From Cerioporus squamosus (Eukaryota; Basidiomycota; Agaricomycetes; Polyporales; Polyporaceae), in NCBI GenBank assembly GCA_022592435.1, contig JABYQS010000145.1, positions 1 to 64,000 on the forward strand: a stretch of 64,000 nt of DNA, in the 5' to 3' direction. Both the position numbers and the translations under genes were made by a program. Shown here in pieces: positions 10,170 through 22,098 of the stretch. Positions within the stretch are counted from its first letter, which is position 1; every line of letters begins with the position of its first letter. The notes beneath the pieces are model-generated. The model had not been told where the DNA came from. It did no database searches and worked only from the letters and a program-made list of their open reading frames with translations.

Positions 10170-13100
10170 CAGCTGTGGGGATCAATGAGGTTATGATGCG
10201 CAGGGGGGTACTTACATGCGAGCAGACGGAGGATGTCATGATGAGGCGTGCTATCAACGGGTGCACAGGATGGACGGGGGAGGGAAGGGGGGTATTCTGG
10301 GGCATGCCATCTGGGGCCGGAGGGTATAAGAACGCGAAGGCGTTGTACAACAGCACCCATATTAGGGACAAGGCAGTAGGCGGACCAAAGCGCCGGGGCC
10401 CTGGGTGCAGCCGCGAGCGCCGTCCGTGTATGGAAAACAAAGGGCTGTACGGAGCTCACCTCGCGCGTTGTATCGTTGTATTCCCGAGTTTCTGCCCCAT
10501 CATCCCGCCCGCCAGCCGCACGTTACAGCCAGCTCCGTCCCCGAGCGTGCCCATTCCCGCTGCTCGCCGCCCACAGGTGCGCATCACTGATCCAACCCGT
10601 CAGGCAACCGTCCGGGTCCATTCCCAAGCACACATACCTCCGCTGCCCGTACTCCGGATACACAGATCACGTCCTCCACGAGTACGATGCTCCGGTGACC
10701 GCAACATTCGAGAAGCCAGAACAACAGCAGACGCCCTGGCGCTCCATGAGCGTGTGCCCCCCATGGCGTGCGCGTGGCCGATCTTCCTGGCGCTGTCTGA
10801 CGCCGTCCGTAACGCTTCCGCAGTCTGGAGAAACAAAAGAGATCCCACGCTGGGCAGCATCTGGCAGCGCGACAATGCACAACCCAAACTAACCGACAAC
10901 AGCCCTGCCTATGTTCCCCAAATCAGCATGCGTTGCCTTACCTGGGCGCCTCATCGATTATCTGTGTCGTCCACTGCCAACGCAGCAACGGCGTGCATGC
11001 AGTGCGGCCAGTGCATAAGCCCCGACGTAGCGCTTCATCATCTCCTGTCGGACAAGAGAAGAAGACGAGACTGTGCGAGCGCGTCTCTGGCGCGTTGTGG
11101 AAGGAGACAAGGAGTGTCGGTGCCACCGGTACGAGTCTGTGCCACGATGCTGCATGGGCGCTTCCCATCCTGTTCCGCTCCCGTTTTGTATAAGGTGCCG
11201 TGAAACACCAGTCGGCTTGTGTTGAACTTGTGCGTGCTGCATTGTACGTAGTCTCCTGCGCGCACTAGTACTTCGCAATGCGGCTTAAGCTCTGCAGTTG
11301 AATCTCATACGATTCCACGCCGGGAAGGCGGCAACTTGTATGTATGTAGTGTCCTCCACTTGTTCACCTTCCAATCCACGAATTCTTCTGCAGCCCCTTG
11401 TCCACTGATATCTTTTCCTGCCTCAACAATCCACAACGCTTCGAACAGGAGACCAGTGCTCAAAGCTCACAAGGCCATAGGGGTTTATGCACCCATTCTT
11501 GCATGAGACATCCGAGTCAACCTGCCACCGATCCGGCCGGGTGGTATGTACTGCCTCCTCAGGCTTGCGGCTCCAGACACTTGCCAGACACCGAGACATT
11601 GCTCCGGATGACGACCGTGAAGGTGTCCCCATCGTACACTGTACAGAGATCCGACCGCTCGACGCTCGACGCTCGATGGAAGCCGCCCTCGCCGGTATTT
11701 CACCACATTGCCGACGCGTGGCTAGGATCTGCAATGCAATAGACGAACGCCCGTCGCGCGTGTTACCCGAACGAATCTGGCTGGTGCTGAAACCCGGAGC
11801 GCGAGCAGATTCTGACGACTCAGGTCTCGAGGGCCAAAACGCTGATGGTGTACACACGTGCTAGCGACCGCTCGTGGTTTTGCTGTTAGCAATGGATGTT
11901 CGCGACCGCTGCATTGCTCGGACGCTCTGGCGTGCCGGGCGAGTGCGGGTCGCGCACGAGTATCTGGTCTCCGTGCGCCGAGAAGGGATTGCCGCTGTCC
12001 GAAGGAGAGAAGGATGATGAGCTTCATTATTGGAGCCAGGGACGGAAGGTGGGTTTCGTATCATCTGTCCCAGTATGCCTCCTGTCGTACCCCGCCTTTG
12101 TCACCCGGGACGCACTGCAGATATAGAACATGCGCTCACATCCCCGTGTTAATAAGGACGACAGCTGGATATCGGCACAGGTGCGGTGTAAGCGAGGATC
12201 AGTGCATCGTTCGCTCACTGGCAGCCTGAGAGGGAGGGATGATGAGCTCCCACCGTTGGCAGACATCACTTTCCAAAAATGCAGCGTTCGTACAATGGCT
12301 CATGGATGCAATTTGTCGTGTCCTGTCGTGTGTATTCGCGAACCTAAAGCCCGTGGTCATGTCCCTCGATTAGTACGAATAGCCGCCCCGATATGAGACC
12401 GGTACGTACATACCTGGCCTGCGAGCAAGATGAGCTTGGCACCAGCAACTTCTCTGTGACTTCGATGTTCGTGCTGGCGCTAGTCCTCCCTCGCAAATGG
12501 TAGTGGAAGGAGCGGCGAGCCTCTGTGAGCGCCGCGGCTGGCCCAAGCTGTGCGACACGACGTCCTGAAGCCCGCCAGCCAAGTGACCGATCTTCGCCGG
12601 TTGTGCCCGCCCTGCGGCCACCAAGGTCTTGTCACCATCTCACAAAGAAACCCACTCGGTCCTACGTCCGGGATTGACAGGCTGACACAGTGGCTCCAGG
12701 GCCATCCGAGCCTCCGCGCGGTCGGGGGCCGAGGTTTTCTGCATCACCCTTGCATGCTCCCAGTTCGTGTGGTCAGGCGAGTGCCTAGCGGTTCGACGAG
12801 TCTGAGTCCTGGCCCGTGGCACCCCGATAGCGGCGTCGCATCGGGCTGATCTCCACAACCGCACTGCGAGCTGTAAGAACGGAATCTCGATCATCTTGCG
12901 CCCAAACTGAGATCCGACGGGGACATGCATGCAGACATGATCTTTCGGCATTATGGCATGCTACCCCGCGGGCGGCCTGAGTCCGCCAGACGCGCCAGAG
13001 AGCGGACTGTGGCCGCTGCCGCCTGTCCCTGCGAAGACGATGGACGACTACGGTCCTGTCGTCCTGTCCGACGCGGTCTTCTCTGCTCAGGGGACAACAA

Positions 13101-13537
13101 GGTCTGTCGTCCGCCTGGGACCGGGAGGTAGCGCTGTCCGGTGCACTTGCACGACGCCAGGGAGCGACTGGCACTGACTTGGACCGGGGTGTCGTGTTTG
13201 AGTTTGCAGCCTCGGAGCGAGGTTGGAAGGCGGGTACACGAGGTCTGCGTGTCTGCCCGGACATGGCACGATCGGACGACCGATGCAGAGCCCAATCGCC
13301 GTGTCCGACATTCTCGCGGGAACGGGTGTGGGAGGGGTAGGGTACCGGATGGGTTACCGGCTTCGCCGCTGGCGGGCGGGCGCAACCGACTCCACCGCAT
13401 GGTGTTCGTGCAGCAAGCGAGGGGCAAGGAGAGAGGTCTACAATTACAAGCGATATGTGAGGATACATCCAGGATCTAAGGGCTACATACGAAGCACAGA
13501 ACTGCAACCGATCCTCAGCGGCACAGGGACCCCGACT
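10170..13537. other. 3.4-kb stretch with no recognised gene
   Basis: Open frames of 80-240 codons occur on both strands, but they overlap one another, are Arg/Pro/Ser/Cys-rich as expected for GC-rich noncoding DNA, and none shows a known domain or a splice pattern that joins frames into a sensible protein. A short minus-strand peptide at about 11550-11660 (DLCTVYDGDTFTVVIR, then VSVSGKCLEPQ) looks more protein-like and may be a relic. I can support no gene here. Confidence 0.5.
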
Positions 13538-14275
13538 TCAGTGCTCGTGTGGCGTCCTGCCCGCGGTGGAGAGGCACTGCTCGAGCACTTCGAGGAGCGC
13601 GGGGTTCTCGAGCGCCGCGGCGACGCGTTCCTTGTCGTTGAGCTGTTTGTTCACTGGCCGGCAAGTCAGGACATCATCCATGTGGCGTAACGCGGCAAGA
13701 CAGCGTGCATGACAATACTTACGGGCGTGCTCGCTCTGGTGGGAGCCTGGCTTGACGCGGATATCAATCTTGAACCGTTGTGGGAGAGACCGGAGGAGGC
13801 GCACACGGATGGACAGCCCTGAGGTTTGTGTGCGTCAGAGTGGGTGTATAAAGGCACAGGAACAAGTGTATGCACACCGATGAATGTACTCATGCCGCAA
13901 TGTGGCACCGTCGGGGTGAACTCGACGGTTATGCGGTCCGGGTACTTGGGGTCGAAGGTTATCTGGGGTGCTGAGACCACCGCAAGCTGCTCCAAACTCA
14001 TGCTGCGGTGCTCAGGGTCAGATATCGACCGGATAAGCTCTGTTTTCTGTCTGAGCATCGCACAAGCCGCCCGGAAATAGTGCACACATAGACACACCGA
14101 ATATTTCGTCCTGGTCAATCGTCTCTGGCTCGTCCGACTGATCGTACTCGTCGTCTTCATCGCGTTTATCATCTTCCAGCCACAGTGAGTGAAGTCTCGC
14201 ATAAGTTTTCGCCGACTTCTTCGACTTCGTAGGCGCAAAGATAGTGGGGTTTGGGTTGAAAACCTCGGTGGACAT
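13538..14275 (-). CDS. CIA2: Cia2/MIP18 family protein, cytosolic iron-sulfur targeting
   Basis: A component of the CIA targeting complex (with Cia1 and Met18/MMS19) that delivers Fe-S clusters to cytosolic and nuclear apoproteins such as DNA polymerases and helicases. Exons on the minus strand are 14098-14275, 13878-14039, 13723-13818 and 13538-13653, giving 183 aa, the usual size. After an acidic N-terminal part come [22 protein letters not shown], the motif [14 protein letters not shown] with the conserved reactive Cys (about 107), [34 protein letters not shown] and the C-terminal [11 protein letters not shown]. The start is the first ATG of the frame that fits family length. It is transcribed divergently from DCN1 with only 195 bp between the start codons, so the two probably share a promoter. 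Confidence 0.96.
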
Positions 14276-14470
14276 GGTGGTGGTCTGCGCCTGAGTCAGG
14301 CGTTCCAAAAGCGGATGGGAATGACCACATCGGTCAAAGGAGACGCGCGCAAAGTCAGTCGGAACTTGCCGAAAGAGGTGATTCGCCAGAGCTCGACGCG
14401 GCGCGACAGTAGTGACCACTGACCACTTCCTTCTTGCCACTCCTGTTCACGTCCCCTATACATCGCATCT
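14276..14470. promoter_or_regulatory. bidirectional promoter between CIA2 and DCN1
   Basis: Only 195 bp separate the two divergent start codons, so both 5' UTRs and core promoters must fit here or extend into the genes. No clear TATA element is seen on either strand. Inference from gene geometry. Confidence 0.6.
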
Positions 14471-16401
14471 ATGCCTCCCAAGGTGAGCTGAATGCAGTTG
14501 TGGTTTCGGGAGATATGGCTTACACGCGTCGTGCAGCGAAAACGCGTCGAAGGCTCTGCGGCGGATGCGGCACCGCGTGCCACCCGTACGTCTTCACGGC
14601 TCAAGTCTTCTGCCTCTGGTACGAGCGAAACCACCCCTGCAACCGCTGAGAAGACTAAGAAGTCTGCCAAAGCGAGGTCCGATGGTGACCCAGAGGTGCG
14701 TAGTCCATGTGTTATGAGCGTGCGGGAGGGTAAATGCGTCGTGCAGGTTGAACCGACGGCCAAGAAAGCGAAGCGTACAACGACGAAGGGTACGAAGGTG
14801 GGGAAGGTGGCAGCACAGGAGCAGGAAACCCCGTACGTCCTCGTCGTTCTCTGCGTCCAAGAGTTCGGAGTGCATCCTGGTCAAAATCCCAGACCCTAAC
14901 CTTGCTCGTCTGCTAGTCCAAAGGAGGTATGTTATATGCCTAATACGGCTTATCCCGTTTGCTGACTAAGCATGATAGGGTGCAGGCACGTCTCTGAGGT
15001 GCGCTGCTACTGACTCCCCCTCTCATATGCGCCTACTCTCTCTCTTCTGTTGCGTGCGGAGTTCTGACCACGACCACAACGACACCAGCAACGGCGCCGC
15101 CGCGGGCTCTTCCAAGACTGCAGCGAGCAAGGCTTCTGCGACACCAGAACCATACTCCGAGCAGCGTGCCAGAGAGCTGTTCAAGACCTATGAAGACCCA
15201 GATTCGCCAGGGGAGATAGGACCAGAGGGCTTCGAGAAGCTATGTACCGACCTCGACATATCGCTGGAAGGAGCGTTGCCCCTTGTGCTCGCATGGCAGT
15301 TGCATGCAACAGAGATGGCGAAGTTCAAGGAGAGTGAATGGATGCAGGGGACCGGGGAGTTGCGGTATGTGTCTCTATCTCTGCCTGACTTGGAACACTT
15401 CCTTGTTACCTATGTGCGGCAACTGAATGAGCTTGTTATCCATGCGCAGCGCGTCGAACCCGCATACGTTGGCTCTTGTCCTGCATGACCTTGAAGACCT
15501 CCTGTTCCTTGACAAGCCTCCGATCCAGCCGTCCACGAATGCTCCGAAGAAGAAAGGCCTGGCCGTGTCGGATGCTTCAGAGCCTTACAATCGGACGAAA
15601 TACTACAAGTATGCCGCCGACAAGAACAAGGCATTCAAGGAGCTCTACAATTTCTGCTTTGCGTTGGCCAAGCCACCGTATGTGCTTTCCATCTCTGTTC
15701 CAATACGGTCGCTCATGCCTTGTGTCCGCAGAACAAGCAGAAACATTGACATGGACGTAAGTCAAAGTCATTCCCATATATGTCGCCGCTCGTTTGACAC
15801 TGCCTTCTGTGTTGCTAGACTGCCAGCGCTTTCTGGTCCGTCCTGGTCGCGCCGAAGTATCCCTTAATGAAGGACATCCTGGAATTCATTGCTGTTTGTC
15901 TTCACACGCTCACGTACGCGCGCATACCACCTGACGAGAGCGGCCCACAGGAGAAAGGGACATACAAAGGCGTCACCAAGGACTTGTGGAGTATGGTAAG
16001 TGTCGTCGCGCTGTTCGCACGCCTGCCACCCTTGCTGCCAACGCCAGATGACACGCCGGGCCTGGCAGTTGTCGGCGCTGACGAGCCTCTTGTCCTTCTT
16101 TCGGTATTCTCTATGCTGCAGAAGCTTGCTCATACGATGGACGTTCCTTCCGCGCCTTCTAGATGCTCGACTTCTGCACCACCATGCAACCGGATCTGTC
16201 GAACTACTCAACAGACGAGGTGCGCTTGCCCCCTTTCCGCGTATCCTTTGTCTTGCCGGCGCTGACCGGTCCGTTTTCCTGTACCTCGCTTGGCTTGACG
16301 TATCTTAGGCGTGGCCCTCGATGCTGGACGACTTCGTAGCCTGGAAGAAGCCCGCAGCAGCGACCCAGGACGACAACGTCAACGTCGAGATTGACGACTA
16401 G
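14471..16401 (+). CDS. DCN1: Dcn1, defective-in-cullin-neddylation family E3 co-factor
   Basis: Promotes transfer of Nedd8/Rub1 from Ubc12 to cullins, activating cullin-RING ubiquitin ligases. Twelve exons: 14471-14482, 14537-14695, 14747-14832, 14917-14926, 14979-14998, 15062-15364, 15450-15677, 15732-15756, 15819-15893, 15951-15995, 16163-16219 and 16309-16401, giving 370 aa. The first 90 or so residues are Lys/Ser/Thr/Ala-rich with KRKR- and KKAKR-type nuclear localisation patches. The PONY (DUF298) domain follows: LFKTYEDPDSPGEIGPEGFE, LPLVLAWQLHATEM, then FWSVLVAPKYPLMKDILEFI, KDLWSMMLDFC and the terminal WPSMLDDFVAWKK. The start MPPK sits on a 12-nt exon. Three exons are tiny (12, 10 and 20 nt) and one acceptor ends in GAG instead of YAG, so the N-terminal exon calls are less certain than the domain. 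Confidence 0.9.
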
Positions 16402-16981
16402 ACCGGACTGACTCGTGGGACATTTGAGACGCTTCAAGGACAATGCGCATCTTCTCTATCTGCTGTTTGCTACTCATGCTATGCTACGCTACTCACTGTT
16501 CATTTTGGTTCGCATCGACCCCCTCCAGTAAGTACATCAGAGCTCGTAATACAGACGTATTGTATGTCAGGCATCCGCTTGCTGCGACGAACATTCTGTT
16601 TGTGTCGACGGCTTCTGTTTCCTGTCCCTTATCGAAGGTGAGTACAAGTTGAGTACTAGGACTGCTGCACTTACACTTCTGAAAAAGCCAAGTCAGTCGT
16701 GCTTCGTTTCTTTTACCTGTCTTAGCGACTCGCGCAAGTTATAGTAGGTCCCATGCCGGGCACAGTCTCGGCGTCAGCGTCGCATACCGCAGCACGCATC
16801 GACTTCCATCGTCCGAACCTACCGCAGCACCAAGAGGCCCACGAGCCCGCGCGTAGTACTCGAGGTGGACCTACAGACTTACGGGAAGAGTACAACGTGG
16901 CTTCCGCATGGTAGAGAAGTAAGGTTCTCTCGCGTATATAACAAGCTCCTATCGTCCAAAGTTCTCTCACAAGTGCGCACC
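16402..16981. other. intergenic between DCN1 and BTB copy 2
   Basis: 3' flank of DCN1 and promoter side of the BTB gene. No recognisable coding sequence; a gtatataac element lies 45 bp before the BTB ATG and may be its TATA-like site. Confidence 0.55.
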
Positions 16982-18453
16982 ATGTCTGCCGATGCGACTG
17001 CAGTGCCGTCGTCGTGGTACGACCTAGCGTCGCGGACCCCTCGACCACCATTTCCCAAACGACCTTCGCCACAGCCGGCTACCACACTGACTTCCGTAGA
17101 AAGGGCTCTCAAGGCCTCGTTATCGCCTCCCGAGATACGGGACGTCCGTCTCTATGCATTCAGCCGGCGTGTGCTATACTCGGACGGCACCACTCGAATC
17201 GACTGCCCACAACCGATCTTGGCCATTGGTTCCGTCCTGAAGGAGACTGAACACTTTTCGAAACGTGAGTGCGGTGCAATGCAGTTGACCGTGCGCTCAT
17301 CGTCGCATAACTTCTTGCCACTACTTAGTATTGACTTCGGGCTTCTCGGAGACCAACCCTGATGCACTCAGCCAGATCCGCCAGTACGCACACGAGTCGG
17401 AGTACGACTACGAAACGGACAGCGATCTCGACGAGTTCGAGGAGCCGGAAACCCTTTCCACGCCAGTTGCTGGGCCGTCTGCGGGGAGCAGCTCGCGATC
17501 AAAGGGCAAGAGCAAGGATGACGGCGAGACGGCAGAAGACGAAGCCCGTGCCCAATCGAAAGGCGTCGATATGCCCATAAGTCACCAGATACTCATACCT
17601 AGCATCGCGCATAGAACGTGAGTTCGTAAAGTAGCCCCGGGGACCGCTTGCTGAACATCATACCCAGCCTCATGGCTTGTGTCTTCTTCTTGTACTCAAA
17701 GAAGATCAACTTCCTGCCTCTTACCTCGGAAGGAGCCTCTCAGCGCGCCTTTGCGCTGCTTACCGCGAGTGAGTACGCGCCTCCGTGCTCGCCGAAGTCG
17801 ATGTTTCGACTTGCAGAGTCGGTGCGTGCCTCCGCCGCTCAAATCAGAGACCGTCTAACCGCCGTCTTTCCAGTATGGAATGACGGACCTCCAAGACCTG
17901 GCCTATGACGCGATCGTATCCCGCCTCAAGCCCGAGAACATCGTTCAGGAAGCGTTCTCCAGCTTCTTCGCCAGGTTGGTTGCGAGGTTCAGTGCTGTGT
18001 ATAGTGGTGAGAAAGTTGACGAATCTGAACCGCAGATATGACCGCTTGCGGGAGCACGCCGTCTCATATCTCTCCCAGCACTACTCGAAGCCTGCCATCC
18101 AGAGCGTGCTGCCGGAAGTCATCGAGCGTGTAGTCTTGGGCGACATGCCCCACGCTGGAGGCGTGCTTCGCTCGCTGCTTGGGCTAAGGGTCACGATCGC
18201 TGCTCCCTTCCCCGCCAAACAAGCTGCGGCAGTCGCATCGTCCGGAGGGCAAGACCCAGTTGATTTCGAGCCAGAGCATCACTCATGTCAAGCTTCGCCG
18301 GCCGTTCCAACCTCCGGCTCATTCACCGAGCTGGCGTCGGCCCGGGCATCGTGGGCAGAGGTTGACCCATCCATCGAGGAGTATGTTGCTTCGATTAAGT
18401 ATAAGGGGAAGAAGAAGAAATCAATCGCACGTAGCAGTATGAGTCCATCGTAG
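16982..18453 (+). CDS. BTB/POZ domain-containing protein, copy 2
   Basis: About 414 aa from exons 16982-17264, 17329-17617, 17668-17821, 17874-17974 and 18036-18453, all in phase. The N-terminal half-domain reads IRDVRLYAFSRR and then AIGSVLKETEHFSK; after intron 1 comes LLTSGFSETNPDALSQI. The acidic linker is YDYETDSDLDEFEEPE with a Ser/Lys/Asp-rich insert, followed by MACVFFLYSKKINFLPLTSE, CSPKSMFRLAESYGM, LKPENIVQEAFSSFF and a helical C-terminal part (RYDRLREHAVSYL, LGDMPHAGGVLRSLL). Domain order, four intron positions and all four phases (1,2,0,2) match the minus-strand gene at 3-4.4 kb. Copy 2 keeps the family motif after intron 1 that copy 1 has lost, so it is probably the less diverged copy. 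Role inferred only at family level. Confidence 0.82.
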
Positions 18454-18663
18454 AGGCTGCGCGCTCTACTAAAGGTACACATGATGAATGACGGGCTTGG
18501 ACTCAGACCTTGGATTTGGGTGACGAGGCACTATGCATCGTATGCTCACGAATCCCGTTCGGATTGTCTGGAACAGCATTGTAGATAGGGCTACCTCACA
18601 ATTGGTTGACTTCGTAGAAGAGGCCGAGCAATTCTAAGCGAATGAGGTTTGAACTACCATCAC

Positions 18664-21144
18664 CTACGTCTCGTGGGCCTTCTTCCACACACGTCCCGGC
18701 AAGCCCAGCAATCCGCCCCTCCTACAGACCTCCTCAAGCACCTCCACATCCACATCGACACCCATCGCTCCCGAAATCTCCACCGCCACGCCGCGCGGGC
18801 GACTCGGATCAAATGCAACCACAATATCGACGAGTCCCGAGATGGGTGGCCGTTCAGGCGTGGTCATCTTTATCTGCGCCTGCCGCGACGGTCCCACGAC
18901 GTCGTCCATATCTGTGTCCGCGAAGAGGTTGTCGCGGTCCGTTGGCGGTGGGGTGGGCAGGTACACATTCACGGGTATGCTGCGAGGTTGTATGGAACCT
19001 GCGGGGAAGAGGCCGTAAGAATCAGAAATTATCACGGACAGTCAAATGCGCCGAGCTTGTGTGCGCACCTTTCAGCACAGCCTGCAGATCGTCCTCTGTG
19101 ACGCCGTTGTCGTCAGCGTCATCCTCAAGCACGGCCGTATTGAGTCCCTCGGGCACCCACTGGCAGCTTGTGAGGATTTCGTTAAGCCAGCATTGCGCCC
19201 GCACGATCTTCGATGGAAAGGTCAGCATGTGAAACGTCTGGGCCGATGACGACATGTAGTACGTACCTCAAGTATGCTCCATACTTCCTTCAGCGTCCGC
19301 ACGGGGATGGTTTCGAGTACGAAACCAGGTTCGGTAGGAGCGGTGAGCCGCAGTTGCAGAGGCGGGTGCACCGAGTTTGGAGACGTCTGGGTACCCGATC
19401 AGCAAGCGGCTCAGCTGTAGAACGTCTGAGCTGCAAAACTAACATATACAGCCGTGTACCTCTCCGGAGAGACTTGCATCTGTGCATCTCGATTGAACTG
19501 CACGAGAAGGTCATTAAGTGCCAAACGATGCCTAGTTATCAGACTTACCAGGAGATCTACCCAGCTTCCCGCTCCGAAGGACGACATCATTGGTACGTTT
19601 TCCATGCCGCCCATCTCGTTGAACGGATTGATCACGAATTCGATCTCGCGCATCCGCGACTGGCTCATCGCGATGCCCGGATACTTCCCGCCCTCGGTGA
19701 AGTCGAGGATCCAGGTGAACTGCTGCCCCTGCAGTGCCTGGACTTCCCGGGCGGCAGGGAAGATGAAGTCGATCTTGATGTCCGTCACAAGTGTGGAAGA
19801 CGACTTCGTGTCGATGGCGGAGATCAATGTGGAGTCGGCATGGTGGGCAGGAGGAGGCGTCGGGGAAAGTACTAGAGTAGCCAGCGTGATACCAGGAGGC
19901 CGTGGATGGGAGGTGAGGACGTTGCGGAGATGCTCAAAGGGAACGTCGAGCGGAGGCAGATGAGGATTCGTGGTGGTAGAGCCTGCGGCAGGTGACGTGC
20001 GCAGCAGCTTAAGATAGGCCAGAGGTGACAGGTATGTCAGGAAGGATATCGAGGGCGTCGTGAGGTAAGGCAGTGGGAGTGTATGCGCCCGCATGAGGAA
20101 CACGTCCAGCGGCGCCACAGACGATCCCCTCTGCGTGCTGATGTGGTTTCAGTGAGTTATGATCTGTGCATGTTTATTGAGTGAGAGGAAGCTCACCTGA
20201 TGAGTACGTTTGCCTCTCTACTTGCCAGGTTCTCGACATCAATTGCCATCCTGTCAATGACAGTGAACCACCGAAGGCCACCGTCGCCTTCACTGAGGGC
20301 AAGGTGATCCAGCTTCATCAGATACGAGAGATGATCCGAAAGCAGGTTGCCTATTCGCGCGGCTTCGACGTTGTCGCGGATCGCGTCCTCCTTCTGCACT
20401 TCCTTCAGGAATGCACGTATAGCACCTGCAAGGAATCCGTCCATTGAAATCGAGTTCCCGGTCGACGAGTCTGCTGTGCTATTCGGAATAGCATATGCAG
20501 TTTTCAAGGATGCCACGTCGACGACCGGCTTAGCTGGTTCGGTGCGGTCCACGGCGAAGATGATATCCACTACCAGGACCTTTCCACCCATAACGACAGC
20601 GATCCGGCCATCGCTCTCAGGCTCGTTGAACGCTTCCATCCCTGCACTGGTTCCCCATTCCAGCAGTCGCTTGAGGAACCAATCAATGAGCTGCGTGCGT
20701 TCCAGAGGAACATCCTCTCCGAAGGTGATGCCCACTCGTTTCCGGAGGGTGTTGACTACATGTCGCATTCTCTGGTCGGACTGGAAGGAAGTTCGATCTG
20801 GCGTGAACACTTCTGACCATGCGTGAAAAATGCGAATGTCTCTAACCCACTTGCTGCACTGCGTGAGATATTGCTGCTTGCTGCCGGTAGAGGGACAGAA
20901 GCTTCGGGTTGGAGAGAGGCAGCGAGAGATGCGCGTTCAAGGACACTGCTGCCTGGTTTGTCGTCTCGACGATTCTCCTCAGTGTTGATAGAGTTTCTTC
21001 CGGAGATGACGCAAACGGGTGCAAGCCGTGTGAGAAGGGATGCAAGCCGTTTGATGGAAATGCATCTGGAGACGTGAACTGTTGAAGCGCAGTGAGAACC
21101 GTCGCAGGGAGAGCGGTTTTGGGATCTGGCGCCGGGGCAGTCAT
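18664..21144 (-). CDS. MED1: Mediator complex subunit 1 (Med1), with one frame break
   Basis: Subunit of the Mediator middle module linking activators to RNA polymerase II. Minus-strand exons: 20197-21144, 19549-20128, 19450-19497, 19267-19386, 19069-19207 and 18664-18998; about 722 aa if one base is ignored. Segments that fit Med1 are MRHVVNTLRKRVGI, LIDWFLKRLLEWG, LVVDIIFAVDR, the long beta-rich centre (FTWILDFTEGGKYPGIAMSQ) and the final ISGLVDIVVAFDPSRPRGVA. Within the first exon the frame changes near 20846-20848. The upstream frame runs to ...ISHAVQQV, and the downstream frame RDIRIFHAWSEVFTP begins one base off; all later junctions need exactly one base removed. No GT-AG intron of suitable length explains it, so it is either a real frameshift, an extra G in a GGG run from sequencing, or an unusual intron. 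Start is the first ATG of the open frame. Confidence 0.72.
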
Positions 21145-22098
21145 CCTGGTCAAACTAGGAGTAGGATAGATCTAGTTGCGAATGTCAGACACAAATTAAA
21201 TGCGAGATACCTTATGACTCACTTTAGAGCGCAGACTCGCTTCGCAGCACAGGAAGTGCGCTTATAAACTGAGCCGCACTAGTGGGGAGGTCCTCCGCAC
21301 TGGATGTAAGTATGCGGGGCGCGAAGTTCACGACGGAGAACCAACTAGATTAGCAGGCCAGTTAATCCCAACTGCTGCTGATGTGCAACCTGCACTCACT
21401 GTTAGTGTCTGGCATTTGACGGAGGATGGTTGTGGCGGGAGGGAACATCATGCAACTTCTCTCGCTCTCCGCGTTTATGCCCCGAGATAAGATAAGATTG
21501 GGCGCACAAGGTGATCATCGCAACTCCGAGACGCCCTCTTGTCACCGAGTCGACATGGCCCTGCTCAGTGCTCCGCTGAGTCTTGTTCTCTGGCTCGCAT
21601 CCTTGCACGAAACATCCAGCTGAAGTAGGTTCTGACGCGATGACTTCTGCCAGTGCTCTTGCAGACATGCATGCCGACACGAGGCATGTGGTCTGGTGTC
21701 CGGTGACCGAATCATGCGCTCGCCACGCCCAAGTTATCAGAAGCGATCCTGCTCGTCCCGCCCCCAATTTCTGCCACAATCCTTGCTCGCCATTACTCCA
21801 ACAGGGCCTCCATTACAAGACAAGCTATGAATTCCGCGCTGCAGGCGGGACTCCGCGCCGGCGGGATTCGATGCACTCAAGTCATGCACACTCAAACGCT
21901 CCGTCACGAGCTGATTCAATACCGCACCCCTCCCCGTGGCGAGGGGCCCATCTCCGGGAGCTTCGCTGTCGAATACGACATAACAGTGCCTGATTGAGGC
22001 TGACGCACCCAATGCCCACATATAAATACAGGCCGGCCTCCTCATGGCCTCCGGGCTCGACGTCGACACGCCTCTCGACCTGATTGCTAGCTGCCGCC
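21145..22098. other. shared 5' region of MED1 (minus) and GH88 (plus)
   Basis: About 950 bp between divergent start codons. No coding sequence recognised. It contains the CCAAT/TATA pair of the GH88 gene at its right end. Confidence 0.6.
22021..22028 (+). promoter_or_regulatory. TATA box of the GH88 gene
   Basis: tataaata lies 71 bp before the GH88 ATG, with a CCAAT pentamer about 13 bp upstream of it. Position and orientation fit a fungal core promoter. Confidence 0.6.

Noticed and set aside
9932..11203. 423-codon plus-strand open frame
   Set aside because: It covers the antisense of the DUF7330-type gene, is Arg/Pro/Ala-rich, and shows no domain; long antisense frames are expected in GC-rich coding DNA.
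12785..13507. 240-codon minus-strand open frame
   Set aside because: Composition is dominated by Arg/Ser/Pro/Ala without hydrophobic core patterns, and the overlapping plus-strand frames are equally open; no family recognised.
14434..14900. Separate small Lys/Ser-rich gene upstream of DCN1
   Set aside because: Splicing it in phase to the PONY domain gives a normal-length fungal Dcn1 with the usual basic N-terminal tail, so one gene is the better model, though the micro-exons leave some doubt.
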